Part shown: piece after piece, positions 54,839-62,947 of the stretch
How positions within the stretch are numbered: position 1 is the stretch's first letter
Layout: each line of letters starts with the position of its first letter
Assembly (NCBI RefSeq): GCF_003260265.1
Contig: NZ_QITQ01000001.1
Span: 248,001 to 312,000 of the forward strand
Reading direction: 5' to 3'
DNA length: 64,000 nt
Source: Roseovarius amoyensis
GTDB lineage: Bacteria > Pseudomonadota > Alphaproteobacteria > Rhodobacterales > Rhodobacteraceae
Translations under genes and position numbers: made by a program
The notes under the pieces: generated by a model
The model's database searches: none
What the model was told of the DNA's origin: nothing
What the model saw: only the letters and a program-made list of their open reading frames with translations

Positions 54839-54862
54839 GCGTCACCCCGACCGGGGTGACGC
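54839..54862. terminator. Perfect 11-bp hairpin
   Basis: GCGTCACCCCG (54839-54849) pairs with CGGGGTGACGC (54852-54862) around AC. It sits between the trkH start and the DUF1127-like stop, so on the minus strand it follows that gene and may end its transcript. Confidence 0.5.
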
Positions 54863-54870
54863 ACAGGGCA

Positions 54871-55095
54871 TCAGACGTAGTAGAGGTCGCGGAACACGTG
54901 ATGCACGATGTTTTCACGGCGCAGGCCCATTTTGGCCAGTTCGGCGTCGCTCTTTGCCTCGAGCGTCTCGATCATGCGGCGGCGCGATGCCATGTTGCCC
55001 TGGGTCTCGATCCGGTGAATCATTGCGTCGAAGACACGCGCGAAAAACCCTTTTTGGGGTTCGGAGATATGAATTTCGGTGCTTGCGGTAGCCAT
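54871..55095 (-). CDS. DUF1127-like small protein 2
   Basis: A 74-aa protein whose second half resembles a DUF1127 helix pair: MIETLEAKSDAELAKMGLRR, then a conserved aromatic tail (VHHVFRDLYYV) that I remember in roseobacters. The first half is an amphipathic helix. Function unknown; DUF1127 proteins act in RNA or stress regulation. Upstream is an AT-rich 118-base promoter region shared with no divergent gene. Confidence 0.78.
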   Translation of the reverse strand: MATASTEIHISEPQKGFFARVFDAMIHRIETQGNMASRRRMIETLEAKSDAELAKMGLRRENIVHHVFRDLYYV

Positions 55096-55213
55096 TGGAA
55101 CCTCGCGTTGTTTGCGTCGGCTCCTCCCTGCTGAACAAGGTAGGTCTGCAATGCTGACATTAAAAGTGGTATTCTGGTAAGTCAGGGTTGCACTGGGTGC
55201 ATAGCATGCCGGA

Positions 55214-56320
55214 TCAGCCTATGTGATAAAGCGTTCTGAACAGCTTGGGGTCGATGCTTTGGGTCTCGAATGTGGGACCCTCGGTCAGCACGCTGATGGC
55301 GTCATGGCTGTGCAGGCTTTCCTGGTGGCTGGCGATGATGCGGAAATCGCCGATGCGTGGGTCATTCTGCAACTGCTCGCAGAAAAGCCGCGCCGCATCC
55401 TCGACAAAGATCGGGTTGGCGGCGTTGAGCTCGGCAAAGGCCTGTTCATCCTCGCGCTTGACCATGACCTGGGTTTCGGTGGGCACCGCCGCGCGGGCCA
55501 TGTCGATCAGGTCCTCGAACCACAGGCATTCGGACGCGCCGGGGGCGAGTTCGACCGAAATCCGCGCCACCGAGCGCTGCGAATGCGGCGTCGCCAGTTG
55601 CCCGCGCGCCTGCCGGGCGTGTTCGCTGAGTTCCAGCGAGCACGGGCAGGTCGAGGAATAGACATAGTCGAGATGCATGAAACGGCGGCGCACACCGCCC
55701 TTGTTGACCAGTTCCAGCGTGAAATCGTAGTACTGAAACCCCTCCAAGCCCGAGCGCAGCGCGCGGATCTTCATCGGGTAGGAAAACTGCATCTGCAGCC
55801 GCGCATCGAGACTGTCGAGATCGGCAATATAGTCGTCAAGCACCGCCTCGATCACCTCGAAGCTGAAGGTCTTTTCAGCGTGCCGATAAAAGCTGCGCAT
55901 GATGCGCGACATGTTGATGCCCTTCTTGCCGGGCTCCAGGCTGACGGTGCCGGTCACCGAGGTTTCCAGCGTCAGGTCGCCGTTGTCGCGGGTGTGAAAC
56001 CGGATCGGCAGACGGAAATTGGAAATCCCCACATGCTGCAAGTGCTGGCGCGCGCCCTTGATCAGCGAGGCCGGTCCGTTCTGCAGATCGGGCATCGAGA
56101 CAAGATAGGCTGCATCGGGGATGAAATCCTGCGGATAGTCGCGTGAAAGCGTCGGATAGTTGGAAACCTCTCGCCGCGGCAAAAGCCTGGCAACCGCGGG
56201 GTCGAGGTCGGCCACCTCTTCGGGGCTGGCGCCGGTGGCCCAGGCCCGCAGCACCGACAGCGCCTGCTCGGCATCCTCGCGCGCGATGGCGCTGCCCGGC
56301 TTGACGGTAAGGATGTTCAT
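55214..56320 (-). CDS. folE2: GTP cyclohydrolase I type 2
   Basis: Zinc-independent first enzyme of folate and queuosine synthesis, converting GTP to dihydroneopterin triphosphate. The 368-aa protein shows the FolE2 blocks PDAAYLVSMPDLQNGPASLI, SFYRHAEKTFSFEVI, YSSTCPCSLELSEHARQ (active-site Cys) and QTQVMVKREDEQAFAELN-like C-terminal sequence. GAGG-like AAGGGG lies 6-8 bases before ATG 56320; the longer frame to 56383 has no conserved sequence. Divergent from the SulP gene. Confidence 0.95.
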   Translation of the reverse strand: MNILTVKPGSAIAREDAEQALSVLRAWATGASPEEVADLDPAVARLLPRREVSNYPTLSRDYPQDFIPDAAYLVSMPDLQNGPASLIKGARQHLQHVGISNFRLPIRFHTRDNGDLTLETSVTGTVSLEPGKKGINMSRIMRSFYRHAEKTFSFEVIEAVLDDYIADLDSLDARLQMQFSYPMKIRALRSGLEGFQYYDFTLELVNKGGVRRRFMHLDYVYSSTCPCSLELSEHARQARGQLATPHSQRSVARISVELAPGASECLWFEDLIDMARAAVPTETQVMVKREDEQAFAELNAANPIFVEDAARLFCEQLQNDPRIGDFRIIASHQESLHSHDAISVLTEGPTFETQSIDPKLFRTLYHIG

Positions 56321-56547
56321 CGACGGCCCCTTTGTTTGCTGTCGCCGACCTATCACATAATGGCTTGCACCGGAAATTCCCAATGTCGAATAAATCTTTG
56401 CCGAAACCGACCTGTCGGGTCATGCTGGCCCGGAATCGGACAAAGCGGTGCGGCAAGGCGACAAAAGATGCGGCCGCATTTGCTTTTTGCCCGCATGTGG
56501 GTTTAATCAGTCATCAGGTACGCATTTCGACATACCGGATTCCTACA

Positions 56548-57816
56548 TTGCCAAGACAGCCAAAAATCCTGACCACGGTCAGGGACTATGACCGCCCGAC
56601 CTTTCTGGCCGACATAACCGCAGGCGTCACCGTTGCGATGGTGGCGCTGCCGCTCAGCCTAGCGATCGCCATCGCCTCGGGCGCCGACCCGGCAACAGGG
56701 CTGGTGACCGCTGTCGTCGCGGGGTTCCTGATATCGCTGATCGGGGGCAGCCGGGTACAGATCGGCGGGCCCACCGGCGCCTTTATCGTCGTGGTCTACG
56801 GCGTCATTGCCGATCACGGCTATGACGGGCTGGTCCTTGCCACGCTGATGGCCGGCGCGATTCTGGTGGTCGGCGGGCTCTTGCGCGCCGGGCGGCTGAT
56901 CCAGCTGGTCCCCGAACCGGTGGTCAACGGCTTTACCCTCGGCATCGCGGTGGTCATCGCCACGAGCCAACTAAAGGATTTTCTGGGTCTCGAAGCCGAC
57001 GAGGTGCCGGCAGAGTTCTTTGCCAAGCTGGAAACACTGTGGCAGGTGCGTGACACCTTCAGCCTCGCAACCGCCCTGACCGGTATTGTCACGGTGGTGC
57101 TGATCGTGGCGCTGCGCCGCGCCTTTCCGCGCGCACCGGGGCTGATAGTGGCGGTCGCTGTCACGTCGGCCGCGGTGGCGCTGGCGACGCTGCCGGTCGA
57201 TACCATCCAGTCACGCTTCGGCGACCTGCCGCGCAGCCTGCCGATGCCCACCCTGCCATCGGTAACGCCCGAGCGTTTGATCGAGCTGCTGCCCTCGGCG
57301 CTGGTGATCGCGTTCCTCGCCGGGGTCGAATCGCTGCTATCGGCGATGGTCGCCGACCGGATGATCGGCGGCCGGCACCGCCCCAATGCCGAATTGCTGG
57401 CGCAGGGCGTCGCCAACCTGGGCTCGGCGCTGTTCGGTGGGTTGCCCGCCACCGGCGCCATCGCGCGCACCGCAACCAACGTGCGCGCCGGCGGGCGCAC
57501 GCCCGTTGCCGGCATCGTGCATGCCGTGACGATCCTGCTGGTGATGCTGCTGGCGGCGCCGCTGGCCGGTTACCTGGCGATGCCCGCGCTGGCCGGCTTG
57601 CTGATGATCACCGCCTGGAACATGAGCGAGCCACACCGCTGGGCCGGCTATCTGCGCGAGCGCCGATCGGACCAGTTCCTGCTGGTGCTGACCTTTGTTC
57701 TGACCGTCGTTGCCGACCTGACGCTGGCAATCGGGGTGGGCGTGATCATCGGGCTGGCGCTGCGGCTTTATAGCCGCGACATCCCGCCCTCTGGCTGGCG
57801 TACGCCGCGGCGATAA
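56548..57816 (+). CDS. SulP-family anion permease without STAS domain
   Basis: The 422-aa membrane protein keeps the SulP transport core: DITAGVTVAMVALPLSLAIA (TM1), GGSRVQIGGPTGAF (TM3 substrate motif), and GGLPATGAIARTATNVRAGG. About twelve helices. It ends with RLYSRDIPPSGW just after the last helix, so the C-terminal STAS domain (about 120 residues) is missing. Substrate could be sulfate or bicarbonate. The start is uncertain: TTG 56548 begins at the first conserved residues; the frame is open to 56332. Confidence 0.85.
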   Translation: MPRQPKILTTVRDYDRPTFLADITAGVTVAMVALPLSLAIAIASGADPATGLVTAVVAGFLISLIGGSRVQIGGPTGAFIVVVYGVIADHGYDGLVLATLMAGAILVVGGLLRAGRLIQLVPEPVVNGFTLGIAVVIATSQLKDFLGLEADEVPAEFFAKLETLWQVRDTFSLATALTGIVTVVLIVALRRAFPRAPGLIVAVAVTSAAVALATLPVDTIQSRFGDLPRSLPMPTLPSVTPERLIELLPSALVIAFLAGVESLLSAMVADRMIGGRHRPNAELLAQGVANLGSALFGGLPATGAIARTATNVRAGGRTPVAGIVHAVTILLVMLLAAPLAGYLAMPALAGLLMITAWNMSEPHRWAGYLRERRSDQFLLVLTFVLTVVADLTLAIGVGVIIGLALRLYSRDIPPSGWRTPRR

Positions 57817-57841
57817 CGGATACGACCCGCAGGCACGTCCC

Positions 57842-57897
57842 GTAGGCCGGGCTTCAGCCCGGCAGCCATGGCCAGGCCGGGCTGAAGCCCGGCCTAC
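57842..57897. repeat. 22-bp perfect inverted repeat
   Basis: Arms at 57842-57863 and 57876-57897 are perfect complements, with a 12-base loop that itself contains CCATGG; each arm also has an 8-bp internal palindrome around TC or GA. It lies between the convergent SulP gene and metZ and probably forms a strong terminator hairpin on either RNA. Confidence 0.85.
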
Positions 57898-57924
57898 AGC
57901 CCGATCTACGACACCCCAGCCCCC

Positions 57925-59106
57925 TCAGACCGCATTGAGCGCCTGCGTCACGTCGTCGATCAGGTCGTCGGTGTCCTCGATCCCCAGCGACAGCCGCACC
58001 AGCCCCGGGGTAATGCCCATCGACGCCTTGTGTTCATCGCTCAGCCGCTGGTGGGTCGTCGTCGCCGGGTGGGTAACGATGGACTTGGCATCACCCAGGT
58101 TGTTGGAAATGAGCACGATCTCAAGCCCGTTCAGGAACCGGAACGCCCCCGCCTGCCCGCCTGCGATATCAAGCGCCACCACCGTGCCGCCGCTGCCTAT
58201 GTCGCGCATCGCCAGCGCGTGCTGGGGGTGCGAGGGATGGCCGGGATAGACAACACGTTCCAGCTTGGGGTGCCCCTGCAGCGCCTCGGCCAGCGCCAGC
58301 GCCGACGCGGCCTGCGCCCGCACCCGCAGATCAAGCGTTTCCAGCCCCTTGAGCTGCACCCAGGCAGTAAAGGGCGACATCGCCCCGCCGGTGTGTTTCA
58401 TGTAGGGTTCGACCGTCTTGCGGATGAATTCGCACGAGCCCAGGATCACCCCGCCCAGCGTACGCCCCTGCCCGTCGATATGCTTGGTCGAGGAATAGAC
58501 GACCACATCCGCCCCCAGTTCCAGAGCGCGCGAAAAGACAGGGGTGGCAAAGACGTTGTCCACCACCACCGTCGCACCCACGTCATGCGCCAGCCTGGCC
58601 ACGGCGGGAATGTCGATCACCTCCAGCGTGGGGTTGGCCACGGTTTCGAAAAACACCGCTTTCGTGTCCGGGCGGATTGCGGCGCGCCACTGCGCCAGAT
58701 CGGTGCCGTCGACAAAGCTGACCTCGACGCCATAGCGCGTCAGCACCTCTTCGAGAACATAGAGACACGAGCCGAACAGCGCCCGCGCCGCGACGACATG
58801 ATCGCCCGCGCGCAGCATCGCCGTCAGCGCGCCAGAAACGGCCGCCATGCCACTGGCGGTGGCGAATGCGTCTTCGGCCCCCTCCATCGTGGCGATCCGT
58901 TCTTCGAACATGCGCACGGTGGGGTTGCCGTAGCGGGCATAGATGTATTCATCTGGCCCCGCCTGGACAAAGCGCGCCTCGGCGGCCTCGGCGCTGTCAT
59001 AGACGAACCCCTGGGTAAGAAAGATCGCCTCACTCAATTCGCCCCAGCCGCTGCGGCGGCTACCGGCGTGCACCAGCCTGGTGCGGGTCTTCCAGTTCTC
59101 TGTCAT
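57925..59106 (-). CDS. metZ: O-succinylhomoserine sulfhydrylase
   Basis: PLP enzyme making homocysteine from O-succinylhomoserine and sulfide. The 393-aa protein has YIYARYGNPTVRMFEERIA (substrate and PLP phosphate), VVDNVFATPVFSRAL, and the PLP lysine in YSSTKHIDGQGR near 205. ATG 59106 has GGAG upstream and matches usual MetZ starts, but the same frame is open to ATG 59190, which lies 6 bases after the AAGAGG of the SAM-II element (a 28-residue extension). Either start, or both, may be used. Length from 59190 would be 421 aa. Confidence 0.94.
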   Translation of the reverse strand: MTENWKTRTRLVHAGSRRSGWGELSEAIFLTQGFVYDSAEAAEARFVQAGPDEYIYARYGNPTVRMFEERIATMEGAEDAFATASGMAAVSGALTAMLRAGDHVVAARALFGSCLYVLEEVLTRYGVEVSFVDGTDLAQWRAAIRPDTKAVFFETVANPTLEVIDIPAVARLAHDVGATVVVDNVFATPVFSRALELGADVVVYSSTKHIDGQGRTLGGVILGSCEFIRKTVEPYMKHTGGAMSPFTAWVQLKGLETLDLRVRAQAASALALAEALQGHPKLERVVYPGHPSHPQHALAMRDIGSGGTVVALDIAGGQAGAFRFLNGLEIVLISNNLGDAKSIVTHPATTTHQRLSDEHKASMGITPGLVRLSLGIEDTDDLIDDVTQALNAV

Positions 59107-59196
59107 ATCCGTTCTCCGAGGCACAAACGCGCAGCGATGGCTGCGATCCACGAAAAACCCCACGCGGCCAAGCGAAAGGGGGTCTTTCATGCCTCG

Positions 59197-59252
59197 CCTC
59201 TTTAGCGGAGTTGTTTAACGTGGCCCGCAATCCGGTAACAAATCGCCACGGG
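59197..59252 (-). promoter_or_regulatory. SAM-II riboswitch
   Basis: On the minus strand this reads CCCGTGGCGATTTGTTACCG, then GATTGCGGGCCACGTTAAAC, then AACTCCGCTAAAGAGG. CGTGGC pairs with GCCACG (stem P1), and the conserved GATTTGT, TTGC, GTTAAA and GCTAAAGAGG match the H-type pseudoknot consensus of SAM-II. SAM binding should hide the AAGAGG Shine-Dalgarno and lower MetZ synthesis. Such elements precede metZ, metA and metC in alphaproteobacteria. Confidence 0.9.
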
Positions 59253-59306
59253 TTCTGCCTTTACTCCCATGACCGCACGGCGTCAACGGCGCGCACCAGG
59301 CCGGCG

Positions 59307-59918
59307 TCAGGCGTCGTCGCCATCCTCCGGCTTGCGCCCGTGATCGCGGAAGAGTTTGCTCTGCATGAGGAAGAAGACAAAGATCGCCGCGGTCAGGCCG
59401 AAGGTCTTGAAATAAACCCAGGTCTCTTCGGACATGTTGCGCCAGATGATCTCGTTCAGCACGGCAAGCCCAAGGGAAAACAGCGCCATCCGGCGGGTCA
59501 GGATCATCCATCCCTCGTGGGTGAGCGGCATCATCCCGTCCATCACGTATTGCAACCAGGATTCGCCGCGCATCAGCCCGATCCCCAGCGCGCCGCCGAA
59601 CAGCAGGTAGATGATCGTCGGCTTCATCTTGAAAAAGCTCGGGTCGTTGAACCAGACGCTGAGCCCGCCGAAGACCACGATCAGCACCGCCGTCACCGCC
59701 TGCATCCGCGACAGATAGCCGGACAGGCGCCACAGAATCCCCATCGCCAGCAGGAAGATGGGGATAAACCCGGCGGTCACGACGATAAAGCCGTCATACT
59801 CCGTCCCGCCGATGGTGAAGGTTTCGCTTTTTAGCCAGAGATAGGCGACGAAAAAGCCCAAGATCGGGCCGAATTCCAGCGCCGCCTTCAGCTTGGGGTT
59901 CACCTTGTGTTGCGACAT
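59307..59918 (-). CDS. ispZ: Septation protein A / intracellular septation (IspZ/YciB)
   Basis: A 203-aa inner-membrane protein with about five helices. KAALEFGPILGFFVAYL opens the family core, followed by VWFNDPSFFKMKPTIIYLLFG and the C-terminal LNEIIWRNMSEETWVYFKTFG, the signature of YciB/IspZ. It is involved in cell-envelope synthesis and division. It overlaps no other gene; the EamA gene lies 18 bases upstream on the same strand. Confidence 0.93.
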   Translation of the reverse strand: MSQHKVNPKLKAALEFGPILGFFVAYLWLKSETFTIGGTEYDGFIVVTAGFIPIFLLAMGILWRLSGYLSRMQAVTAVLIVVFGGLSVWFNDPSFFKMKPTIIYLLFGGALGIGLMRGESWLQYVMDGMMPLTHEGWMILTRRMALFSLGLAVLNEIIWRNMSEETWVYFKTFGLTAAIFVFFLMQSKLFRDHGRKPEDGDDA

Positions 59919-59936
59919 GCCCTGCCTTTCGTCTGC

Positions 59937-60839
59937 TTATCCGCCGAATTCAACTATCACGGCACCGGCGGCGATCAATGCCATCAGCGCAATCCGCCGC
60001 GGCCCGACGGTTTCGCGCAACACCAGCCAGCCGATCAACGCGGCGAATACGGTCGATGTCTCGCGCAGCACCGCCGCCTGGCCGACCTTGTCCAGCCGCG
60101 TGGCCAGCATCACCGAGCCAAAGCTGCCATAGGCCACCAGCGCCCCCACAAACCCGCGCAGAAACAGCGGTCTGAGCGGAAGACCAGAGACGCGCCGCCC
60201 GATCGGCGTCAGCGCAAAGATCAGCGGGAAATCGAACGCGGTGAGGAAGAATAACCACGCAAGAAACGTGAACGGGTCGGGCGTGGCGCGAATGCCAAAG
60301 GCGTCGTAGGTGGTGTAGATCGCCACCACCAGCCCAGTAAGCACAGCCAGTATCAGCGCCCCGACCAGCGTATCGCGCGCGGTCATCAGAAAGATCAGGT
60401 TGTAGACGGCCAGCCCGAAGATGCCCACCAGCAAGACGCACAGCCCCAGCCACTGCACCAGGGTGAACACCTCGCCAAAGATGAGCCAGGCCCCGATCAC
60501 TGTGAAAAGCGGCCCCGTGCCCCGCACCACGGGGTAGACCACAGTATAGGCGCCGCGGCTGAAGGCCATCGCCTGCAATATCTTGTAAGCGGAATGGATG
60601 ACGATGGCGCCGGCAAAGATCGGCCACATATCCGGGGCCGGAAAGGGCACGAGAAAGAGCAGCGGCAACGACAGCACCAACAGCCACACGTCGATTGTCA
60701 GCCGGCTGACCCAGGGATCGTGCCGCCCCTTTTGCAACGCGCCGAAAACTGCGTGCAAGATCGCCGCCAACAGCGCCAGCATCATCGCCAGCGTGTGCCC
60801 TTGCGCCGTACCTTCGAGCGAGACGATCCAGTCGCTCAT
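59937..60839 (-). CDS. EamA/DMT-family transporter 2
   Basis: A 300-aa, ten-helix permease of the EamA type with two repeats (about 20-150 and 160-290); the second repeat ends in RETVGPRRIALMALIAAGAVIVEF. It differs from copy 1 (29438) in sequence. Substrate unknown, though export of metabolites is usual. Start ATG 60839 opens on MSDWIVSLEGTAQG. Probably co-transcribed with ispZ. Confidence 0.88.
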   Translation of the reverse strand: MSDWIVSLEGTAQGHTLAMMLALLAAILHAVFGALQKGRHDPWVSRLTIDVWLLVLSLPLLFLVPFPAPDMWPIFAGAIVIHSAYKILQAMAFSRGAYTVVYPVVRGTGPLFTVIGAWLIFGEVFTLVQWLGLCVLLVGIFGLAVYNLIFLMTARDTLVGALILAVLTGLVVAIYTTYDAFGIRATPDPFTFLAWLFFLTAFDFPLIFALTPIGRRVSGLPLRPLFLRGFVGALVAYGSFGSVMLATRLDKVGQAAVLRETSTVFAALIGWLVLRETVGPRRIALMALIAAGAVIVEFGG

Positions 60840-60908
60840 CCCCGCGCCCCCTTTCGCGCGGGTGCATGCATGTTATGCTGAACCCCCTGCCCCAAAGCCG
60901 GAGCGCGC

Positions 60909-61391
60909 ATGTTCGACGTCATCTTGAACGAACTGACAGGCACATTTTCGGCTGTCGCGCCCCAGGTGGCGGGCACCCGACTGGTGGCGGCGGTGGTCCT
61001 GGGCGGTATCGTCGGGTTCGAACGCGAACATGCCGGTAAACCGGCTGGGCTGCGCACGCATATGCTGGTTGCGCTGGCGGCCTGCCTTTTCATCATCGTC
61101 AGCCAGCAGTTGTCAGAACTGCCGTTCGGCGACCCTGACGCGATGCGCGTCGATCCGCTGCGCCTGGTCGAGGCGGTGACCGCGGGGGTCGCGTTCCTTG
61201 CGGCGGGGGTGATCTTTACCTCGGGCGGAAAAGTCATGAACGTCACCACCGGCGCCTCGTTGTGGCTGGCCGGAGCGATAGGGCTGGCCTGCGGGTCCGG
61301 GCAGATGCCGCTGGCGGCGATGGCCACGGGCATCGTGGTGGTGGTACTTTTCCTGCTGCGGCTGCTGGAAAAGTGGATCGGCACCCGATAG
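60909..61391 (+). CDS. MgtC/SapB family membrane protein
   Basis: A 160-aa, five-helix membrane protein: RLVAAVVLGGIVGFEREHAG near 24 (cytoplasmic loop), GLRTHMLVALAAC and FLAAGVIFTSGGKVMNVTTGASLWLAGAIG. This is the MgtC/SapB transmembrane domain without the C-terminal ACT-like domain of pathogen MgtC. Linked to Mg2+ limitation and F-ATPase control in others; role here is unknown. Convergent with ftsY. Confidence 0.9.
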   Translation: MFDVILNELTGTFSAVAPQVAGTRLVAAVVLGGIVGFEREHAGKPAGLRTHMLVALAACLFIIVSQQLSELPFGDPDAMRVDPLRLVEAVTAGVAFLAAGVIFTSGGKVMNVTTGASLWLAGAIGLACGSGQMPLAAMATGIVVVVLFLLRLLEKWIGTR

Positions 61392-61409
61392 CGCCGCGCG
61401 CACCGTCTG

Positions 61410-62558
61410 TCATGCACCCACCCCGGTCAGCGCGGCGGCGAACTCCTGCGGATCAAACGGCGCCAGGTCGTCGATCTGCTCACCCACACCGATGGCGTGG
61501 ATGGGCAGGCCGAACTTGTCAGCCAGCGCCACCAGCACCCCACCCCGCGCGGTGCCGTCCAGCTTGGTCATCACCAGCCCGGTCACGTTGGCCAGCTTGC
61601 GGAAGGTCTCGACCTGGCTCAGCGCGTTCTGCCCGGTGGTGGCATCGAGCACCAACAGCGTGTTGTGCGGCGCGCTTTCGTCGCGCTTGCGGATGACGCG
61701 AACGATCTTGGCCAGTTCTTCCATCAGGTCGGCGCGGTTCTGCAACCGCCCGGCGGTGTCGATCAACAGCAGGTCGGCGCCGTCCGCCTCGGCCTTGGCC
61801 ATCGCGTCAAACGCAAGGCTCGCGGGGTCGGAGCCCTCGGGCGCGGTCAGCACCGGAACCCCGGCGCGGTCGCCCCAGATCTGCAACTGTTCCACCGCCG
61901 CCGCGCGAAAGGTATCACCGGCGGCAATCACCACCTGCTTGCCGGCGGCCTTGAACTGCGACGCCAGCTTGCCGATGGTGGTGGTCTTGCCCGACCCGTT
62001 GACGCCCACCACCAGCACCACCTGCGGGCGCTTGGGATAGATCGGCATCGGCCGCGCGACCGGTTCCATGATGCGGGTGATCTCGGCGGCCAGCAATTCC
62101 TTGATCTCGCGGGTGGACAGCTTCTTGCCCATCCGCCCCTCGGCCATATTGGCAGTGACGCGCAGGGCGGTGTCCACCCCCATGTCGGCGGTGATCAGCA
62201 GCTCTTCGAGGCTTTCCAGCATCTCGTCGTCGAGGGTGCGGCGCGGCTCTGCCCCGCGGCCCAGGACACGGCCCAGCAGGCCGGGTCGTTCAGAACGTTC
62301 CTCGCGCTCTGTCTCTGGTACCGGCGCAGATGCGGGTACCGGCGCAGGTTCTGACGCAGGTGCAGGTTCTGCCGGGGGCGCCTTTGCCTCAGCCACCGGG
62401 GGGCTGGGGGCCTCCGGGACTTGGGGCGCCGCCACATCAGACGCCGGCGCGCCGGGCTGCTCTGCCTCGGCGCCTTCCTCTACAATCGCGTCCAGCCCCT
62501 GGCCCAGTTTGGACGAGGATTTGAACAACCGTTCCTTGAGTTTCGAAAACAACGCCAT
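61410..62558 (-). CDS. ftsY: Signal recognition particle receptor FtsY
   Basis: GTPase that docks ribosome-SRP complexes at the membrane. The 382-aa protein has an acidic, Pro/Ala-rich A domain (about 25-95), an N domain (about 100-170) and the G domain: GVNGSGKTTTIGKLA (P-loop near 185), DTFRAAAVEQL, DTAGRLQ (switch) and TKLDGTARGG. ATG 62558 opens on MALFSKLKERLFKSS; the frame reaches to 62600 with no conserved sequence. A normal length for alphaproteobacteria. Confidence 0.96.
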   Translation of the reverse strand: MALFSKLKERLFKSSSKLGQGLDAIVEEGAEAEQPGAPASDVAAPQVPEAPSPPVAEAKAPPAEPAPASEPAPVPASAPVPETEREERSERPGLLGRVLGRGAEPRRTLDDEMLESLEELLITADMGVDTALRVTANMAEGRMGKKLSTREIKELLAAEITRIMEPVARPMPIYPKRPQVVLVVGVNGSGKTTTIGKLASQFKAAGKQVVIAAGDTFRAAAVEQLQIWGDRAGVPVLTAPEGSDPASLAFDAMAKAEADGADLLLIDTAGRLQNRADLMEELAKIVRVIRKRDESAPHNTLLVLDATTGQNALSQVETFRKLANVTGLVMTKLDGTARGGVLVALADKFGLPIHAIGVGEQIDDLAPFDPQEFAAALTGVGA

Positions 62559-62696
62559 GCGACCTCCGCAACGATGTCTTTCGTCACCTAATCGCATCAC
62601 GCCAAAGATGGAAGCCTTGGCCTGTCACGTACTGGCTGCCAATTGGCCCCAACACGCGATAACGTGGCAGGAAAACAGCGACCAGGGGGACAGACA

Positions 62697-62936
62697 ATGA
62701 CCGAACCGGCAAGACCCGCAACATGGCGCAGGGTCGTGGCCTTCATCCTCGACCTTGTCTTCAGCTTCTTCATCATCGGTTATGCCGTCGCCGCAATCAC
62801 CGGCGACACGACCGAAGAGGGGTTTTCGCTGACCGGTTTTCCGGCGATCGTGATGTTCGCGCTCTGGATACTCTACATGGCCGGCATGCCGCGGCTGGGC
62901 GGGCGGCTGTTCCAGCGCCTTCTCAAGGCAGTCTGA
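62697..62936 (+). CDS. Small membrane protein, RDD-like
   Basis: A 79-aa protein with two hydrophobic helices (about 14-32 and 48-64) and a start RPATWRRVVAFILDLVFSFF whose R..A..LD pattern is typical of RDD domains. It is too short for a full RDD protein, which has three helices. GGGGGA lies 6 bases before ATG 62697. Function unknown. Divergent from ftsY and convergent with the formate dehydrogenase gene. Confidence 0.8.
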   Translation: MTEPARPATWRRVVAFILDLVFSFFIIGYAVAAITGDTTEEGFSLTGFPAIVMFALWILYMAGMPRLGGRLFQRLLKAV

Positions 62937-62947
62937 ATAGGCGCTTA

